From Actinotalea soli (GTDB lineage: Bacteria > Actinomycetota > Actinomycetes > Actinomycetales > Cellulomonadaceae): DNA of 64,000 bases. The DNA is taken from assembly GCF_017565425.1 (NCBI RefSeq), contig NZ_JAGEMK010000005.1, forward strand, positions 186,001 to 250,000. Direction: 5' to 3'. The notes under the pieces are model-generated. The model was given only the letters and a program-made list of their open reading frames with translations. It did no database searches and was not told the origin of the DNA. Shown in pieces: positions 35,060 to 45,143 of this stretch (position 1 is its first letter; the number at the start of each line of letters is the position of its first letter). Position numbers and translations under genes: made by a program.

Positions 35060-36411
35060 CAGCGGTCCACCCCTCCCAGGACGGGGTCCAGCGCGGCCAC
35101 CGAGACGACGACGTCGGCCACCTGGCCGCCCTCGCACATCAGGGAGACCGCCTGGAGGTTGTTGAAGGACGGGTCGCGGAAGTGCGCCCGGTAGGGGCGC
35201 GTGCCGCCGTCGGACACGAGGTGCACCCCGAGCTCGCCGCGCGGGTGCTCGACGCTCTGGAACACCTGGCCCGCCGGCACCCGGAAGCCCTCGGTCACGA
35301 GCTTGAAGTGGTGGATCAGGGCCTCCATCGAGGTGCCCATGATCTGCTTGATGTGGTCGAGGGAGTTCCCCATGCCGTCCGCGCCGATCGCGAGCTGCGC
35401 GGGCCACGCGATCTTCTTGTCCGCCACCATGACCGGCCCGGCGCCCATGGCCTGCAGCCGCTCGACCGTCTGCTCGACGATCCGCAGGGACTGGTAGCAC
35501 TCCTCGAGGCGGAGCACCACGCGGGAGTAGCTGTCGGCCTCGGTCGAGGTGGGGACCTCGAAGTCGTAGGTCTCGTACCCGCAGTACGGGTCGGCCTTGC
35601 GCACGTCGTACGGCAGGCCCGCCGAGCGCAGCACCGGGCCGGTGATGCCCAGGGCCATGCAGCCCGCGAGGCTGAGGTACCCGACGTCGACCATGCGGCC
35701 CTTGAAGATGGGGTTGGCGAGCATGAGGTCGCCGAGCTGGGCGAGGTAGTCGCGGACCTTGGGCAGCGCCTCGCGCACCGTGTCGAGGGCACCGGGCGGG
35801 ATGTCCTGCGCGACGCCGCCGGGGCGGACGTACGCGTGGTTCATGCGCAGGCCCGTGATCAGCTCGAAGATCCGCAGGATCTCCTCACGGGCCGTGAACC
35901 CCGTGGTCATGATGGTCGTGGCGCCGAGCTCGTTGCCGCCCGTCGCGATCGCGACCAGGTGCGAGGCCACGCGGTTGAGCTCCATGAGCATGACCCGGAT
36001 GACCGTGGCCCGCTCCGGGACGTCGTCGGTGATGCCCAGGAGCTTCTCGACCCCCAGGCAGAAGGCCGTCTCCTGGAAGAACGGCGCGAGGTAGTCCATG
36101 CGGGTGCAGAACGTGGGCCCCTGGGTCCACGTCCGGTACTCCATGTTCTTCTCGATGCCGGTGTGGAGGTAGCCGATGCCGCAACGCGCCTCGGTCACCG
36201 TCTCGCCGTCGATCTCGAGCATGAGGCGGAGCACACCGTGGGTCGAGGGGTGCTGGGGGCCCATGTTGACGACGATGCGCTCCTCGCCGAGGCGCGCGGC
36301 CTCCTCGGCGATGTCGGACCAGTCGCCGCCCGAGGCCTCGAAGGACGGGACGCCCTCGGCGGACTCGTCGACGATGTGCGCGCTCGCGCGGGGGGTCTGC
36401 GTGTCGCTCAT
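35059..36411 (-). CDS. nuoD: NADH-quinone oxidoreductase subunit D
   Basis: 450 residues, ATG overlapping nuoC (TGATG). 49-kDa-type subunit forming the quinone pocket with NuoB. Characteristic motifs: [36 protein letters not shown] and the C-terminal RDPSFNNLQ. Menaquinone should be the substrate given the pathway encoded in this window. Confidence 0.95.
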   Translation of the reverse strand: MSDTQTPRASAHIVDESAEGVPSFEASGGDWSDIAEEAARLGEERIVVNMGPQHPSTHGVLRLMLEIDGETVTEARCGIGYLHTGIEKNMEYRTWTQGPTFCTRMDYLAPFFQETAFCLGVEKLLGITDDVPERATVIRVMLMELNRVASHLVAIATGGNELGATTIMTTGFTAREEILRIFELITGLRMNHAYVRPGGVAQDIPPGALDTVREALPKVRDYLAQLGDLMLANPIFKGRMVDVGYLSLAGCMALGITGPVLRSAGLPYDVRKADPYCGYETYDFEVPTSTEADSYSRVVLRLEECYQSLRIVEQTVERLQAMGAGPVMVADKKIAWPAQLAIGADGMGNSLDHIKQIMGTSMEALIHHFKLVTEGFRVPAGQVFQSVEHPRGELGVHLVSDGGTRPYRAHFRDPSFNNLQAVSLMCEGGQVADVVVSVAALDPVLGGVDR

Positions 36412-37301
36412 CAGTTGTACGACCTCCGCTCGTCGGGCGGAGGGATGCTCGCGCCCTTGTACTCCACCGGGATCCCGCCGAGCGGGTAGTCCTTGCGCTG
36501 GGGGTGCCCGGGCCAGTCGTCGGGCATCTCGATCCGCGCGAGCCCGGGGTGCCCGTCGAAGACGATCCCGAAGAAGTCCCAGGTCTCACGCTCGTGCCAG
36601 TCGTGCCCGGGGTACACACCCGTGGTCGACGGGATGTGCGGATCGGCCTCGCTCACGGCGACCTCGAGCCGCAGACGGCGGCTGTGGGTGACCGAGACCA
36701 GGTGGTAGACGGCGTGCAGCTCGCGGCCCTCGTCGTGCGGGAAGTGCACCCCCGAGACGCCCAGGCCGAGCTCGAAGCGCAGGTCCTGGTCGTCGCGCAG
36801 GGCCTGGCACACGGGCACGATGTGGTCGCGACGCACGTAGAGGGTGAGCTCCTCGCGGTCCACCACGACCTGCTCGACGGCGGCCTCGAAGGACGACCCG
36901 CCCTCGGTGAGGACCTCGGCCAGGATGTCGACGACCTCGTCGAACCATCCGCCGTAGGGCCGCTCGCTCGCCCCGGGCATCGCCACGGTGCGCACGAGCC
37001 CGCCGTAGCCCGAGGTGTCCCCCGACCCCTGTACCCCGAACATGCCGGTGCGCACGTCCACGACGTCGAGCCGGGTGCGCTCACCCGGGCCCGCGGGCAG
37101 GTTCTGCGACCCGGCCTCGAGGGCTGCCTCGCTGGTCTTCTGCGGGGTCGTGGCGGCCTCGGTGCCGACCGGCGCGCTGCCCGCCTTGGCCGCGGCCGAG
37201 GCGTCCTTGGCCTCCTGCGGGGCGGCGGCCTGCGCCGCAGTCGTCTCCTCGGTCGGCGCCAGGGTGTCGTCCTTGGGCTGGTCCTGGGGCTCGTCGCTCA
37301 C
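36411..37301 (-). CDS. nuoC: NADH-quinone oxidoreductase subunit C
   Basis: 296 residues, ATG overlapping the nuoB stop (ATGA). 30-kDa subunit; the signature [21 protein letters not shown] lies at about residues 237-257, followed by the [13 protein letters not shown] end. The first 85 residues (Ala/Glu/Lys/Thr-rich) are a charged disordered extension before the fold. Confidence 0.94.
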   Translation of the reverse strand: MSDEPQDQPKDDTLAPTEETTAAQAAAPQEAKDASAAAKAGSAPVGTEAATTPQKTSEAALEAGSQNLPAGPGERTRLDVVDVRTGMFGVQGSGDTSGYGGLVRTVAMPGASERPYGGWFDEVVDILAEVLTEGGSSFEAAVEQVVVDREELTLYVRRDHIVPVCQALRDDQDLRFELGLGVSGVHFPHDEGRELHAVYHLVSVTHSRRLRLEVAVSEADPHIPSTTGVYPGHDWHERETWDFFGIVFDGHPGLARIEMPDDWPGHPQRKDYPLGGIPVEYKGASIPPPDERRSYN

Positions 37302-37849
37302 CGCAGCAGGCCCTTCATGTCGGAGGTGGGAGTCGCCTCGAGCGCGGCGGCCTCGGCGGCGCGGGCCGCCTCCTCACGGTTGACCCCGAGCGGCTCGGCC
37401 TGGATCTGGTCGTGCAGGGTGAGGATCGCGTTGAGCAGCATCTCGGGCCGCGGCGGGCAGCCGGGGAGGTAGATGTCCACCGGGACGACGTGGTCCACGC
37501 CCTGGACGATCGCGTAGTTGTTGAACATGCCGCCCGAGGACGCGCAGACGCCCATCGAGATGACCCACTTGGGCTCGGCCATCTGGTCGTAGACCTGTCG
37601 GACGACGGGGGCCATCTTCTGGCTCACCCGCCCTGCGACGATCATCAGGTCGGCCTGCCGCGGCGAGGCCCGGAAGACCTCCATGCCGAAGCGCGAGATG
37701 TCGAACCGCGAGGTGCCGGCGGCCATCATCTCGATGGCGCAGCACGCCAGACCGAAGGTCACCGGCCACAGCGACGCCTTGCGCATGTAACCGGCGAAGT
37801 TCTCGACCGTCGTCAGCAAGAAGCCGGACGGTGCGTCCTCGATACCCAT
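37298..37849 (-). CDS. nuoB: NADH-quinone oxidoreductase subunit B (N2 cluster)
   Basis: 183 residues from MGIEDAPSG (ATG at 37849, GGAGGA upstream). Carries the terminal [4Fe-4S] cluster N2: adjacent Cys36-Cys37 in GLACCAIEM, Cys102 and Cys131 in [10 protein letters not shown]. Passes electrons to menaquinone. A longer frame upstream is not used because the ribosome site fits this ATG. Confidence 0.96.
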   Translation of the reverse strand: MGIEDAPSGFLLTTVENFAGYMRKASLWPVTFGLACCAIEMMAAGTSRFDISRFGMEVFRASPRQADLMIVAGRVSQKMAPVVRQVYDQMAEPKWVISMGVCASSGGMFNNYAIVQGVDHVVPVDIYLPGCPPRPEMLLNAILTLHDQIQAEPLGVNREEAARAAEAAALEATPTSDMKGLLR

Positions 37850-37874
37850 GTCGTTCCTCCTCCCTCGTCCTTCG

Positions 37875-38237
37875 TCAGTCCCACTCGAACCCGCCACGGC
37901 GCCACTCGTACACGAAGGGCACCGTGATCAGGACGAGGAAGGTCATCATCGCGACGACCCCGAACAGGGCGAGCTCGCCGAACGCGACGGCCCACGGGTA
38001 CATGAACACGACCTCGATGTCGAAGATGATGAAGGTCATCGCCACGAGGTAGTACTTGATCGGGAACCGGCCACCACCCACGGCGTGGGGGGTGGGGTCG
38101 ATCCCGCACTCGTAGCCCTCGAGCTTGGCCCGGTTGTAGCGCTTGGGGCCGATGATCGCGCTCGCGCCGACACCACCGAGGGCCAGCACGGCGGCCACGC
38201 CCATGAGGACCAGGATCGGGACGTACGGGTTGCTCAT
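37875..38237 (-). CDS. nuoA: NADH-quinone oxidoreductase subunit A
   Basis: 120 residues from MSNPYVPI (ATG at 38237, GGAGGG upstream). Three transmembrane helices and the conserved loop segments YECGIDP and [14 protein letters not shown]. First gene of the nuo set, 88 bases after menJ on the same strand. No promoter is evident in the gap, so transcription from menJ is likely. Confidence 0.95.
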   Translation of the reverse strand: MSNPYVPILVLMGVAAVLALGGVGASAIIGPKRYNRAKLEGYECGIDPTPHAVGGGRFPIKYYLVAMTFIIFDIEVVFMYPWAVAFGELALFGVVAMMTFLVLITVPFVYEWRRGGFEWD

Positions 38238-38325
38238 CGGGCCCTCCGGTCGAGCGGTCGAGGTGTGGCGAGTCCGCGGGTCCGGCCCAGGCTCGGCCCC
38301 GGCGCCTTCGCCGAGTGTGGACGGG

Positions 38326-39624
38326 TCATGCTGCGGGCGCAATCCGGGTCAGCGCGGAGATGAACCGGTCCGACAGGTCCCCACCACGGGGCTCGTAGAC
38401 GTCGGCCAGGAGCTTGAGGGTCAGGCGCATCAGCGCCGGGCGCGGCAGGCCGTGGCGGGTGCAGATGCGCATCACCTCGGGGTGCTCGATCAGCTTCACG
38501 AAGACCCTGCCCAGGCTGTAGTAGCCGCCGAGCTCCTCGGCCATGATCCGCGGGTAGGTGGCCAGCGTGCTCTCGCGGGCCGAGTCCGTGGTGCGCGAGC
38601 GGGCCTGCGCGACGACCTCGGCGGCACGGCGCGCGCCCTGCATGGCGTAGGCGATGCCCTCGCCGTTGAAGGGGTTCACCATGCCCCCGGAGTCCCCGAC
38701 CAGCATGAGGCCGCGCGAGTAGTGGGGCTTGCGGTTGAAGCCCATGGGCAGAGCCGCGCTGCGCACGGGACCGACCTGGTTCTCCGGGGTGAACTCCCAC
38801 GAGGCCGGGGTGTTCGCGACCCACCGCTGGAGCAGGTCCTTGTAGTCGATCTTGGTGGTGGTCGCCCGCGAGCTCACGCTGCCCAGGCCCACGTTGGCCG
38901 TGCCGTCACCGAGGCCGAAGATCCAGCCGTAACCAGGCATGAGGTTCGAGCGGCCGGGCTCGCCGTCCCAGAGCTCGAGGTGGCTCTCCATCCAGTCGTC
39001 CTGGTGGCGGGGGGTGCGGAAGTACGTCCGGACCGCGACACCCATCGGCCGGTTCGGGTTCTTCTCGATGCCCAGGGCCAGGGCCAGGCGACCCGAGACG
39101 CCGTCGGCCGCGATGACCACGGGGGCCCGGTAGGTCTGCTCGTCACCGGCCCGGCGCCCGTCGACGTCGACCGGGCGGGCGGTCACGCCCACCACGCGGC
39201 CCGTCCGCTCGTCGACCACGGGGCCGGTCACGCTGCGCTGCTCGAGGATCGTGGCCCCGGCCGCGACGGCGTGCTTGGCGAGGGTGTCGTCGAAGTCGCG
39301 ACGGGTGCGGCTCACCCCGTAGCTGGGGAAGGCGTCGAGGTCGGGCCAGGGGAGCTCGATCCGGTGGCCGCCGCCGTAGACCCGCAACCCCTTGTTGCGG
39401 ATCCAGCCGTCCTCCTCGCGCATGGGCACGCCCATCGCGACCAGCTCACGGACCGACCGGGGGGTGAAGCCGTCCCCGCACACCTTCTCGCGCGGGAAGG
39501 CCGTCTTCTCGAGCACGAGGACGTCGAGGCCCGCCATCGCGAGGTAGTACGCCGCGGTCGACCCGGCAGGGCCAGCACCGACGACGATGACGTCGGCATC
39601 GTCGCGCTGCGTCACAGTCCCCAC
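38326..39624 (-). CDS. menJ: Geranylgeranyl reductase family flavoprotein, probable menaquinone reductase MenJ
   Basis: 432 residues. FAD-binding Rossmann motif VGAGPAGSTAAYYLA at the N terminus, the family signature CGDGFTPRSV, and the second FAD motif MLVGDSGGMVNPFNGEGI in the C-terminal half. Mycobacterial MenJ (same family) saturates one isoprene unit of menaquinone, giving MK(H2). Its position ahead of nuoA and beside menG supports the same role here, though archaeal-type lipid reductases share the fold. GTG at 39624 is used; a second GTG three codons on is possible. The Rex-like site 15 bases upstream implies redox control. Confidence 0.85.
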   Translation of the reverse strand: MGTVTQRDDADVIVVGAGPAGSTAAYYLAMAGLDVLVLEKTAFPREKVCGDGFTPRSVRELVAMGVPMREEDGWIRNKGLRVYGGGHRIELPWPDLDAFPSYGVSRTRRDFDDTLAKHAVAAGATILEQRSVTGPVVDERTGRVVGVTARPVDVDGRRAGDEQTYRAPVVIAADGVSGRLALALGIEKNPNRPMGVAVRTYFRTPRHQDDWMESHLELWDGEPGRSNLMPGYGWIFGLGDGTANVGLGSVSSRATTTKIDYKDLLQRWVANTPASWEFTPENQVGPVRSAALPMGFNRKPHYSRGLMLVGDSGGMVNPFNGEGIAYAMQGARRAAEVVAQARSRTTDSARESTLATYPRIMAEELGGYYSLGRVFVKLIEHPEVMRICTRHGLPRPALMRLTLKLLADVYEPRGGDLSDRFISALTRIAPAA

Positions 39625-39639
39625 CCCAGCCTCGTTCCC

Positions 39640-39658
39640 TTGTGAAGGGTTTCACGAA
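39640..39658 (-). promoter_or_regulatory. Rex-type redox operator upstream of menJ-nuo
   Basis: The plus strand reads TTGTGAAGGGTTTCACGAA. The core TGTGAA-4 bases-TTCACG differs in one arm base from the perfect dyad TGTGAA-N4-TTCACA recognised by actinobacterial Rex. It lies between the candidate -10 of menJ and its start codon, a repressor position. A rex gene is present at 58139-58780. Confidence 0.7.
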
Positions 39659-39670
39659 CCAAACGTCCCA

Positions 39671-39676
39671 AGTCTA
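39671..39676 (-). promoter_or_regulatory. Candidate -10 for the menJ-nuo operon
   Basis: TAGACT on the minus strand, about 12 bases before the Rex-type site and 46 before the GTG of menJ. No convincing -35 is seen at the standard distance, as is common in actinobacteria. Confidence 0.4.
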
Positions 39677-39724
39677 TCGACGGCCTCGGGACGTGTCTGT
39701 TAAGGCTTGCCTTCCTTGGGACCC

Positions 39725-40444
39725 TCAGCCCTTGCGCGGGGCCTCGGTCCCCTCCCGCGGACGGGTCCCCCGGTGCAGCGCGACGATGCCGCCGCTGAGG
39801 TTGCGGAAGGCGACCTCGTCCCAGCCCGCCTCGCGCACGACGCGGCCCAGACCCTGCTGGTCCGGCCAGGCGCTGATCGACTCGGCGAGGTAGGCGTACG
39901 CCCCCTCCTCGCGCGAGACCGCCCGTGCGAGGGCCGGGAGGGCACGCATCAGGTAGCCCGAGTACAGGGTCCGCAGCGGGCGCCACACGGGGGTCGAGAA
40001 CTCGCACACCACGAGCCGCCCACCCGGTCGTGTGACCCGCAGCATCTCGCGCAGCGCAGCCGCGGTGTCCACGACGTTGCGCAGGCCGAAGGAGATCGTG
40101 ACCGCGTCGAAGGAGGCGTCCGCGAACGGCAGCCGGGTCGCGTCCCCCGCCGTGAAGGGCAGGTCGGGGCGGCGGGCCTTGCCGACCCCGAGCATCCCGA
40201 CCGAGAAGTCGCAGGGCACCACGTGCACCCCGGCGTCCGCGAAGGGCTCGCTCGAGGTGCCGGTCCCGGCGGCGAGGTCGAGCACCCGCTGCCCGGGGAC
40301 GGCGCCGACGGCCTCGATCGTCGCGACGCGCCAGCGCCGGTCCTGGCCCGCGGAGAGCACGTCGTTGGTGAGGTCGTAGCGGTGGGCGATGCCGTCGAAC
40401 ATCGCCGCGACCTCCTGGGGCCGCTTGGCCAGGCTTGCGCGCAT
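39725..40444 (-). CDS. menG: Demethylmenaquinone methyltransferase
   Basis: 239 residues from MRASLAKRP. UbiE/COQ5-family SAM methyltransferase that adds the C-methyl group to demethylmenaquinone, the last ring step. Motif I is [12 protein letters not shown], and the family signatures [17 protein letters not shown] and SFGLRNVVD are present. It lies upstream of menJ on the same strand with a 100-base gap, and is divergent from menF. The ATG is preceded by GAGACT with a six-base gap and no Shine-Dalgarno, so it may be leaderless. Confidence 0.94.
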   Translation of the reverse strand: MRASLAKRPQEVAAMFDGIAHRYDLTNDVLSAGQDRRWRVATIEAVGAVPGQRVLDLAAGTGTSSEPFADAGVHVVPCDFSVGMLGVGKARRPDLPFTAGDATRLPFADASFDAVTISFGLRNVVDTAAALREMLRVTRPGGRLVVCEFSTPVWRPLRTLYSGYLMRALPALARAVSREEGAYAYLAESISAWPDQQGLGRVVREAGWDEVAFRNLSGGIVALHRGTRPREGTEAPRKG

Positions 40445-40503
40445 GGGCCCAGTCTCGCAGAGCGCGCCCCGTGGCCCGCGCCGGAGCACCCCGCCGGCGG
40501 TCC

Positions 40504-40509
40504 TAGGCT
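40504..40509 (+). promoter_or_regulatory. Candidate -10 for leaderless menF
   Basis: TAGGCT eight bases before the ATG of menF; no ribosome-binding site between them. Confidence 0.5.
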
Positions 40510-40517
40510 TGTCCTCG

Positions 40518-41885
40518 ATGAGCACCGACCCGACCGCGGCCGTGGGTGCGGGCCCGGCCCGCAGCCTCGCCGGACCGTTGGTCTCGCGCACCGTCGCCGT
40601 GGACCCCGGCTCCCTGCCGGCGGACCTCCTCGACCTGCTGCCCGCCGAGGGCGGTCTGGCCTGGCTGCGTCGTGGCGACGGGCTGGTCGCCTGGGGTGAG
40701 GTCCTGCGCGTCGAGACCCACGGGGCCGAGCGGTTCACCGAGGCCGACCAGGCCTGGCAGGAGGTCACCGCCCACGCCGTCGTCCGCGACGAGGTGCGGC
40801 AGCCCGGCACCGGGCCCGTGGCCTTCGGGTCCTTCGCCTTCTCGGCCGGATCCCCCGCGGGCGGCAGCCTCGTGGTGCCGCGCACCGTGGTCGGCCGCCG
40901 CGCCGGCACGGCCTGGATGACCGTGCTCGACGTCGGTGCCGTCACCGGGTCCCCCACGCTCCCGACCGCCGCGACCCCCGCCACCTCCCCGGGGGAGGTC
41001 GAGATGACCGACGGCGCCCTCGACGCCGCGGGCTGGCAGCAGGCCGTGGCCCGCGCCATCGGGGAGATCCGCGCCGGGCGCCTGGACAAGGTGGTGCTCG
41101 CCCGCGACGTCGTCGCGCGCACCAGCGCCCCCCTCGACCCCCGCTGGGTGCTGCACCGGCTCTCCGCGGGCTACCCGTCCTGCTGGACCTTCGCCGTCGG
41201 CGGGCTGCTCGGCGCGACCCCCGAGCTGCTGCTGCGCAGCGAGAAGGGCCTGGTCACCTCGCGCGTCCTGGCCGGGACCATCCGCCGCACCGGGGACGAC
41301 GACGCCGACCTGGCCCGTGCCGCGATCCTCGCCCACTCCTCCAAGGACCTCGAGGAGCACGAGTACGCGGTCGACTCGTTGAGCCGGACCCTCGGGCCGT
41401 TCTGCTCCTCGACCAACGTGCCCGAGACCCCCTTCGTGCTGCACCTGCCGAACGTGCTGCACCTCGCGACCGACGTGACCGGGGTGCTCAGCACCAGCGG
41501 TGGCAGCGGGCAGTCCGCGGGGCAGACCCCGGGAGCGCCCTCAGGGCACCCCTCGAGCCTGAGCATCGCGGCGGCCCTGCACCCCACGGCCGCCGTGGCC
41601 GGGACTCCGACCGACCAGGCCTGCCGTCTCATCGAGGAGATCGAGGGCATGGACCGCGGCCGGTACGCCGGCCCGGTCGGCTGGATGGGCGCCGACGGCG
41701 ACGGCGAGTGGGGCATCGGCCTGCGCTCCGCCGAGCTCGACCCCCTCGACCCGCACCGGCTGCGGCTCTTCGCCGGGTGCGGGGTCGTCGCGGCCTCGGA
41801 CCCTGCCGCCGAGCTCGCCGAGTCCGAAGCCAAGCTCGAGCCCATGCGCCACGCCCTCGGCGACGACGGGTCACCGAGGGCGTAG
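40518..41885 (+). CDS. menF: Isochorismate synthase
   Basis: 455 residues from MSTDPTAAV. Chorismate-utilising enzyme fold: the Lys of [11 protein letters not shown] is the water-activating base, with [27 protein letters not shown] and [17 protein letters not shown] as substrate and Mg-binding segments. It commits chorismate to menaquinone; a siderophore or salicylate role is less likely because menD, menC, menB, menE and menA surround it. It is transcribed divergently from menG. The start was chosen by the -10-to-ATG spacing and by where similarity begins. Confidence 0.9.
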   Translation: MSTDPTAAVGAGPARSLAGPLVSRTVAVDPGSLPADLLDLLPAEGGLAWLRRGDGLVAWGEVLRVETHGAERFTEADQAWQEVTAHAVVRDEVRQPGTGPVAFGSFAFSAGSPAGGSLVVPRTVVGRRAGTAWMTVLDVGAVTGSPTLPTAATPATSPGEVEMTDGALDAAGWQQAVARAIGEIRAGRLDKVVLARDVVARTSAPLDPRWVLHRLSAGYPSCWTFAVGGLLGATPELLLRSEKGLVTSRVLAGTIRRTGDDDADLARAAILAHSSKDLEEHEYAVDSLSRTLGPFCSSTNVPETPFVLHLPNVLHLATDVTGVLSTSGGSGQSAGQTPGAPSGHPSSLSIAAALHPTAAVAGTPTDQACRLIEEIEGMDRGRYAGPVGWMGADGDGEWGIGLRSAELDPLDPHRLRLFAGCGVVAASDPAAELAESEAKLEPMRHALGDDGSPRA

Positions 41886-41911
41886 CCGGTCATCACCCGG
41901 CCCCGGGCGGC

Positions 41912-43258
41912 TCAGCCGCGGTCGAACGGGTCCCACGGGTCGCCGGGGACGACGCCCTCGCTCCCCGAGCCGCTGCGGCCGCCCTCCTGGGAGCCCGAGT
42001 TCTCCGCCGTCACCTCGTCCCGCGCCGCCAGGACCGCCGTCAGGTCGCGGGTCTCTCCCTGCCGGACCACCGTGAGGCTCACCTGCTCCCCCGCGGTGTG
42101 CTCGCGGACGTAGGCGGTCAGGGACTCGGCCCCGCTCACGGCGTCGCCGTCGATCGCGACGACGACGTCCTCCGGGGCGAGCCCCGCCTCGTCCGCGGGG
42201 GACCCAGGGGTGACCTCGCCGACGACGGCCCCCAGGCGGGTGGTCCCGTCCGAGGTCGCGGTGCCGTCACCCAGGGTGACCCCGAGGAAGGCGTGCGAGG
42301 CGGTGCCGTCCTCGAGCAGCTCGGCGGCGACCCGGTCGGCCAGGTTCACCGGGATGGCGAAACCGAGCCCGATCGACCCCGTCGAGGAGCCCGACCCGCC
42401 GCTCGAGAGGCTCGCGATCGAGGAAGTGATGCCCACGACCTCGCCCGAGGCGTCGAACAGCGGCCCCCCGCTGTTGCCCGGGTTGATCGCGGCGTCGATC
42501 TGGATCGCGTTGGTGACCACGGGCTCGTCCGCGGAGTCCGAGGCGGTCGTGACCGGACGGTCCAGGGCCGAGACGATGCCCGTGGTGACGGTGCTGTCGA
42601 GCCCGAGCGGGTTGCCGACGGCCATCACCCCGGCGCCGACCTCGAGCGCATCGGAGTCCCCGAGCACGGCCGGGACCAGGTCCGTCGGCGGGTCCACGAG
42701 GGCGACGACGGCCAGGTCGGTGGTCGGGTCCGCGCCGACGAGGGTGGCCTCGAAGACCCGGCCGTCCGCCAGGGTCACCCGCAGACCGTCGTCGACCGCG
42801 TCGCCCACCACGTGGTCGTTGGTCAGGACGTGGCCCTCGGCGTCGACCACCACCCCCGAGCCCTCCCCTGATCCCGAGCCGGTCCGCACGTCGATCGCGA
42901 CGACGGACTCGCGCACCGCGGCCGCCACGGCCTGCCAGTCGGGCTGCCCGGCGGCGGACCCTGCGACGGGCACCGTCTGGGACTCCTGCTGCTCGAGGGT
43001 GGCCGTGGTGGTGGCCTGGGAGGGCGACTGCTCGGGGGCGAAGGCACCGGTCAGGCCCGCGGTCGCGACGCTCGCCACGAGGGCCGCGGCCGTCGCGGTC
43101 GAGACCAGCGCGAGCCAGGGGGTGGGGCGTCGGTCCCGGACCTCGACCGGTCCTGGTCCCGCGGCAGGGGCGGCGGGGTAGGCGTCGGGACGCTGCGAGG
43201 GCTCGGGGCGCTGCGGGTGCGGGGGGTGCTGCGGGTGCTGCGGGTGCTCGGTGCTCAT
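41912..43258 (-). CDS. HtrA/DegP-like membrane-anchored serine protease with PDZ domain
   Basis: 448 residues, ATG with AGGAGG upstream. The cytoplasmic N terminus begins with a His-Pro-Gln repeat, followed by one transmembrane helix (about 52-75). The trypsin-like domain has the full triad: His in LTNDHVV, Asp in TTDLAVV, Ser in NPGNSGGPLF. A C-terminal PDZ domain (VGEVTPGSPADEAGLAPEDVVVAIDG) precedes a Ser/Gly tail. It is a surface quality-control or stress protease. Its place between menF and menD is not explained by function; it converges with menF and has its own promoter region. Confidence 0.92.
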   Translation of the reverse strand: MSTEHPQHPQHPPHPQRPEPSQRPDAYPAAPAAGPGPVEVRDRRPTPWLALVSTATAAALVASVATAGLTGAFAPEQSPSQATTTATLEQQESQTVPVAGSAAGQPDWQAVAAAVRESVVAIDVRTGSGSGEGSGVVVDAEGHVLTNDHVVGDAVDDGLRVTLADGRVFEATLVGADPTTDLAVVALVDPPTDLVPAVLGDSDALEVGAGVMAVGNPLGLDSTVTTGIVSALDRPVTTASDSADEPVVTNAIQIDAAINPGNSGGPLFDASGEVVGITSSIASLSSGGSGSSTGSIGLGFAIPVNLADRVAAELLEDGTASHAFLGVTLGDGTATSDGTTRLGAVVGEVTPGSPADEAGLAPEDVVVAIDGDAVSGAESLTAYVREHTAGEQVSLTVVRQGETRDLTAVLAARDEVTAENSGSQEGGRSGSGSEGVVPGDPWDPFDRG

Positions 43259-43343
43259 GGTGCCTCCTGGGTCGATGGGCACCATGAGACCTCGGCCCGC
43301 TTGCTGTTCCCTGGGCTCCACCTGGGAGCTTCCTGGGAGCCGG

Positions 43344-45143
43344 TCAGCCCTCCCGCGACCGGCCCGCGAGCGCGAGGTCGACCGCCTCCCGCACCGCGCG
43401 GGTGAGGCGCTGCCCCGCGGCGCGCCGGTCGGCGCGGTTCACCCGCACCTCGACCACGCTGACCCCCCGGACGGGCACGGCGAGCTCGGCCTCCAGGGCG
43501 GCGCGGTCGGCCACGAGGCTGTGCCGGACGCCGTAGCCTGCGCACAGCGCCCCGAGGTCGGCGCCGTGGGGGGTCGCGAAGACCCGCTCGAAGGTCACGG
43601 CGCGGTCGGGCTCGCCGTGCTCGAGGGTCGCGAAGATCGAGCCGCCGTCGTCGTTGGCCACCACGAGGGTCAGGTCGGGCCGTGCCTCGAGCGGGCCGAC
43701 CAGCAGGCCCCCGACGTCGTGCAGGAAGGTCAGGTCGCCGAGCAGGGCGTGCACGGGCCGCCCCGCCCCCAGGGCGACCCCGGCGGCCGTCGAGACGGTG
43801 CCGTCGATCCCGGCGAGCCCGCGGTTGGCCAGGACGGTCGGCGGCTCGTCCCAGGCGGCGACGAGGTCGAGGTCGCGCACAGGGTTGCTCGAGCCCACCA
43901 CGAGCAGGTCCTGCGGCCCGAGGGAGGCCGCGAGCGCCCGGGCCAGCCCCGTGCCGGTCAGCGCGGTCTCGGTCGGACCCGTGCCCGTTGCCGCCCGCTC
44001 GACGGTCTCGAGGGCTGCTCGCCCCGCCGTCTGCCACGCCCCGAGCCAGGCCGCGTGCCGGGGGTCGGCCGCCCTGGGCTCGAGCCACCCGTCGGGTACG
44101 GCGTCGAGCACCTCGGCAGCACCACGGGCCGCGTCGGGCCAGTCCCGCCCGGTGGGGGCGACGACCACCGTCTCGACGTCCTCGCGGGCCAGCAGGGCCT
44201 GCACGGGACGGCTCAGCGTCGGCCGGCCCAGCACGACGGCCCTCTCGACCGCACCACCGAGCTCGGGGTGGGCGAGCAGCAGGCGGTACGCCGCGACGGC
44301 AGCAGCTCCCCCGCGGGCCCCCGAGGAGGGCTCGGCGAGCAGGGGCCAGCCCCGCGCCTCGGCCAGACGTCGGGCGGCAGGGCCTGCCCCGTCCCCGGCC
44401 ACGACCACGGTGCGCTCCACCGCCTGCCCCGCGTCCAGCTCCACCGTCGGGGGGCCCACCGTGGAGGGCGCGGACCCGGGGACGACGACCAGCCCCGCCC
44501 GGGACGGCGCGGGCCACGGGGCGCCGTCGGGCACCAACGGGTCTCGCAGGGCGATGTTGAGGTGGACCGGGCCGGGGTCCCGGGTGCGCGCCCCCTCGGC
44601 AGCGGCCACCGCCCGGCTGGCCGCGTGCCGCAGGTCGCGGTCCTCGCCCGGTCGCCCGGTCGGGGCCGGCAGGTCGAGGGTCAGACGGACGGGCTCGAGC
44701 AGGCCGACCTGCTGGGTGGTCTGGTTGGCCCCCGTGCCCCGCAGCTCGTGCGGGCGGTCGGCCGTGAGGAGCAGCAGGGGCAGGCCGGCGTGGTGGGCCT
44801 CGAGGACGGCGGGGTGCAGGTTCGCGACGGCGGTGCCCGAGGTCGTCACCACCGCGACGGGACGCGGATCGCCGGTCGCCCGGGCCCCCCGGGCGATGCC
44901 CAGGGCGAGGAAGGCCGCGTCGCGCTCGTCGATCCGGACGTGCAGGGCGACGGCCGGTGCCGCGGGGTCACGCTCCCGGGCGGGGCGCGCGGCCTCGGCC
45001 ACGGCGTAGGCCAGGGGGGCGCTGCGCGAGCCCGGGGAGAGCACCACCTCGCGCACCCCCAGCGCGGCCAGGGCCTGCAGCAGGACGCGCGCAGCGCGGG
45101 TCGAGGCCCCGGCGGCCGGGTCCGCGGTCCCTGACGCGGTCAT
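43344..45143 (-). CDS. menD: SEPHCHC synthase
   Basis: 599 residues; ATG overlaps the menC stop (ATGA) with GGAGG upstream. Thiamine-diphosphate enzyme joining isochorismate and 2-oxoglutarate. The N-terminal SPGSRSAPLAYAVAEA carries the activating Glu region; the C-terminal GDLTFLHDVGGLL through NDDGGSIF is the ThDP/Mg motif. Last gene of the SMR-menC-menD unit. Confidence 0.95.
   Translation of the reverse strand: MTASGTADPAAGASTRAARVLLQALAALGVREVVLSPGSRSAPLAYAVAEAARPARERDPAAPAVALHVRIDERDAAFLALGIARGARATGDPRPVAVVTTSGTAVANLHPAVLEAHHAGLPLLLLTADRPHELRGTGANQTTQQVGLLEPVRLTLDLPAPTGRPGEDRDLRHAASRAVAAAEGARTRDPGPVHLNIALRDPLVPDGAPWPAPSRAGLVVVPGSAPSTVGPPTVELDAGQAVERTVVVAGDGAGPAARRLAEARGWPLLAEPSSGARGGAAAVAAYRLLLAHPELGGAVERAVVLGRPTLSRPVQALLAREDVETVVVAPTGRDWPDAARGAAEVLDAVPDGWLEPRAADPRHAAWLGAWQTAGRAALETVERAATGTGPTETALTGTGLARALAASLGPQDLLVVGSSNPVRDLDLVAAWDEPPTVLANRGLAGIDGTVSTAAGVALGAGRPVHALLGDLTFLHDVGGLLVGPLEARPDLTLVVANDDGGSIFATLEHGEPDRAVTFERVFATPHGADLGALCAGYGVRHSLVADRAALEAELAVPVRGVSVVEVRVNRADRRAAGQRLTRAVREAVDLALAGRSREG

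Noticed and set aside
39702-39713. AAGGCTTGCCTT palindrome as an iron (DtxR/IdeR) box
   Set aside because: The surrounding 19 bases match the IdeR consensus at only about nine positions; too weak to call.
43205-43258. Short repeats at the htrA start as a CRISPR-like array
   Set aside because: The repeats are in-frame codons for His-Pro-Gln, with no spacers.
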